Shown: positions 62,061 to 64,000 of the stretch, piece by piece
Layout: each line of letters opens with the position of its first letter
How positions within the stretch are numbered: position 1 is the first letter of the stretch
Assembly (NCBI GenBank): GCA_008694505.1
Contig: VZDJ01007755.1
Location: 1,565,409-1,629,408 of the forward strand
DNA: 64,000 bases
Reading direction: 5' to 3'
Source: Cyanoderma ruficeps
Lineage: Eukaryota; Chordata; Aves; Passeriformes; Timaliidae
Notes under the pieces: model-generated
What the model was told of the DNA's origin: nothing
What the model saw: only the letters and a program-made list of their open reading frames with translations
Database searches by the model: none
Position numbers and translations under genes: made by a program

Positions 62061-64000
62061 TCCGTTCAATTGCATAGAGACAGATTAAAATTGGGGTACA
62101 TTAGCTTGCTCAGGCTCTTTCTTGGATAGATTTCTCAACTGAGACTTTTCTGTAGCAATACAAGTAAGTTTACAGATTTTTTTGGGTCTGGTGAAAATAC
62201 TGCTAAAATCATCGAAGAGGTTCATTTTTCATGAAAGTTATATGGAAATGTGCTACACAATTGTTGGAAGGGGATGGCCATGTGGGTCCCCTAACTACCT
62301 TTAGCTGTGCTGTGCTGGGTACCTGCAGGTGGAGCAGAAAGGGCTGGTGGGGCCACTGGCAGGACATTCTGGCCACCAAAGCCAGCCGACAGCACCATCC
62401 TCCCCTGCCCACCTTCTCCCTCCCAGGGCTTGATCCTGCACTGCTGCAGGGAGACAGAGGCAAGCATCCACTTTTGTCATTGGGTATTTACTCCACTCTA
62501 GGCACCGCTTGTGATGTTCTGCTCTAAGAACTGGTGTTTACACAAATCTAAGCTAGATAACTGATTAAAGTACTTAGGCCCTCTAATTTAATAAGTCACT
62601 AAATATCACCAAAGCCCAGGAAAAGGAGGCAGGTACTTCTGAATGGAGCAGAGAAAATTATTTGTTATCTGAAGAGAGATCAGAGCCTCATGTAAAGAAA
62701 AAATAAGATGGTTCCTGGATGTCATAAAATAGCTTACCAAAACAAATCAGAGTACTACTAGGAGCTTTAGAAATCTATCCCAAAACATAGATAATTAATA
62801 AGTTCATTTTTTAAATCTTCAGATTATTGTCTCATTTTAACATAGATTATCTGTGAAAAGGTCAGAGACCTAAAACCTCTGTTTTACTCAAGGCTACTTT
62901 CAGGGCCCATGGACACTACCATCTGGAGAAATGCAGTAACCTAGTATATATTAGTAATGTTATTTATAACACTCTTCTTCTAAATATTCAAAGAAACAAG
63001 GTCATCTGAGATATTCCAGTATATGTTCCAGTATTGTTTTTTAGCATTCAAACATCCTAAATCAAGCTAATCTGTTCTATAACTCCTTTGTCTTCTCAGG
63101 GTTGCATCAGAGAACAAAATGGTCCACTGTATTTTATGAAATCTTTTATAATTCAACAGTAACCATTCTTCTTAAAAATTCTTCTAAAACATCTACATCA
63201 AATTAGAGAGGTGAAATTGTCCTAGAACAGAACTTCAGGCTATAAAAATAAATCTACAATATAATTATTTTGGGGAACAACTGGCAATTAGAAAAGACCA
63301 AATTCAAGGACAGTCAGGCACTTTGTGTCTTTGCTAAAAGTCAGGGGTATGATTTACTTTTTCTGTTTGATTAGGTCATCAGAAAAATAGCATAATTAGG
63401 AATAGTAATGAAAACTTGGACGTTCAGTGGCTAACTTTCAGCCAACTTTCTCTCACAAAGGGGAAACATATGTGCCTTTCAGCAACCCATAACATAAAAT
63501 ATATTTCAGCGCCATACGTTATCTTTCCTCTTTAGATCCCATCATAGAATCTGTAACCTCTAAAAATGGTGGCATTTTTTTCACCAATTGCTTCTTTGCA
63601 TCAGTCATATACACATTTTTTAATCGTAAATTTGAATTTTGGACATGGTTTTTTTTATCAGACATGACAGGGTCATAAAATCAATTCAAATGAGCTGTGC
63701 AAAATTAACAGATTAAATGGTGTGTTAGGTTTGTTTTCAGCACCACGATCATTAAGTACAAGGCTGGCTCATTATGGGAAGACAATGTTTAATCATCCTC
63801 CAAATTCTGCAGATGGATTTACGTCTGTGCATATCCCCTTCTGTGATGCTCAATAGCCAGGCACAGTCTGTTCCAACCGTCTGCAAACAGTACCCTGTTC
63901 AGCACGCTGCTCGGTTTAGCAAAGCATTTCAACAATCTGAGTGGGCCTTGTTGGTTTCACAGGAGTTTAAGTCCATACTTAAAGCTAACAAACCTACACT
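62061..64000. other. Gene-free DNA with a small G+C-rich patch
   Basis: About 62260-62470 is G+C-rich, beginning some 200 bases after the CR1 fragment, and gives mutual-shadow frames on both strands without any domain. The remainder is A+T-rich and empty to the window end, with no exon recognised. Confidence 0.55.

Noticed and set aside
1..64000. CRISPR array, tRNA, rRNA, bacterial operon or endogenous viral gene
   Set aside because: I looked for spaced direct repeats, cloverleaf-type boxes, ribosomal landmarks and viral protein motifs and found none. The only dispersed repeats recognised are CR1.

Overview
Organism and type of DNA. The window looks like bird nuclear DNA. It is A+T-rich, has no compact ORF layout, and carries five copies of CR1, the LINE retrotransposon that dominates bird genomes. 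Three copies keep the avian CR1 3' end, with tandem 'ATTCTGTG'-type units instead of a poly(A) tail. CR1 totals about 2 kb (roughly 3% of the window), which is the low repeat load expected of a bird rather than a mammal or most reptiles. Ambiguous bases (a 152-N gap, a 3-N gap inside a poly-T run and one N at a CTTC repeat) mark a draft assembly. I cannot name the species or chromosome. Layout. I found no complete protein-coding gene, tRNA, rRNA, recognisable ncRNA, CRISPR array or operon. The open frames are short, scattered over both strands and mostly start at non-ATG codons. They are what chance gives in 64 kb. The window therefore reads as a gene desert or one very large intron. Two short stretches are more protein-like than the rest: a possible signal-peptide first exon on the minus strand (about 4179-4364) and a possible decayed coding fragment on the plus strand (18420-18745). 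Both are weak calls. Region by region. 1-4.8 kb: A+T-rich unique DNA with a candidate regulatory block around 1.9-2.4 kb and the minus-strand possible exon. 4.8-5.3 kb: CR1 (+). 7.0-9.1 kb: a T/G low-complexity tract and three poly-T runs on one strand, with a 17-bp repeated word. 9-21 kb: unique sequence with one G+C-rich patch (about 12.1-12.4 kb). 21.6-22.9 kb: two candidate conserved noncoding blocks. 23-32 kb: unique DNA with several milder G+C-rich patches. 32-46 kb: unique A+T-rich DNA with a consensus DR5 nuclear-receptor site at 42.4 kb beside a run of homeodomain-type TAAT sites. 46.6-48.9 kb: two CR1 copies in opposite orientation. 49.9-50.4 kb: a short tandem repeat and the assembly gap. 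51.7-52.3 kb: a G+C-rich patch. 55.4-56.0 kb: the longest CR1 piece. 61.8-62.1 kb: the last CR1 (-). How the parts work together. With no gene in the window no pathway can be drawn. If the DNA has a function it is most likely long-range regulation of a gene outside the window, through the candidate noncoding blocks. These were picked by motif content alone, because no alignment could be run. I did not find a new biological system here.
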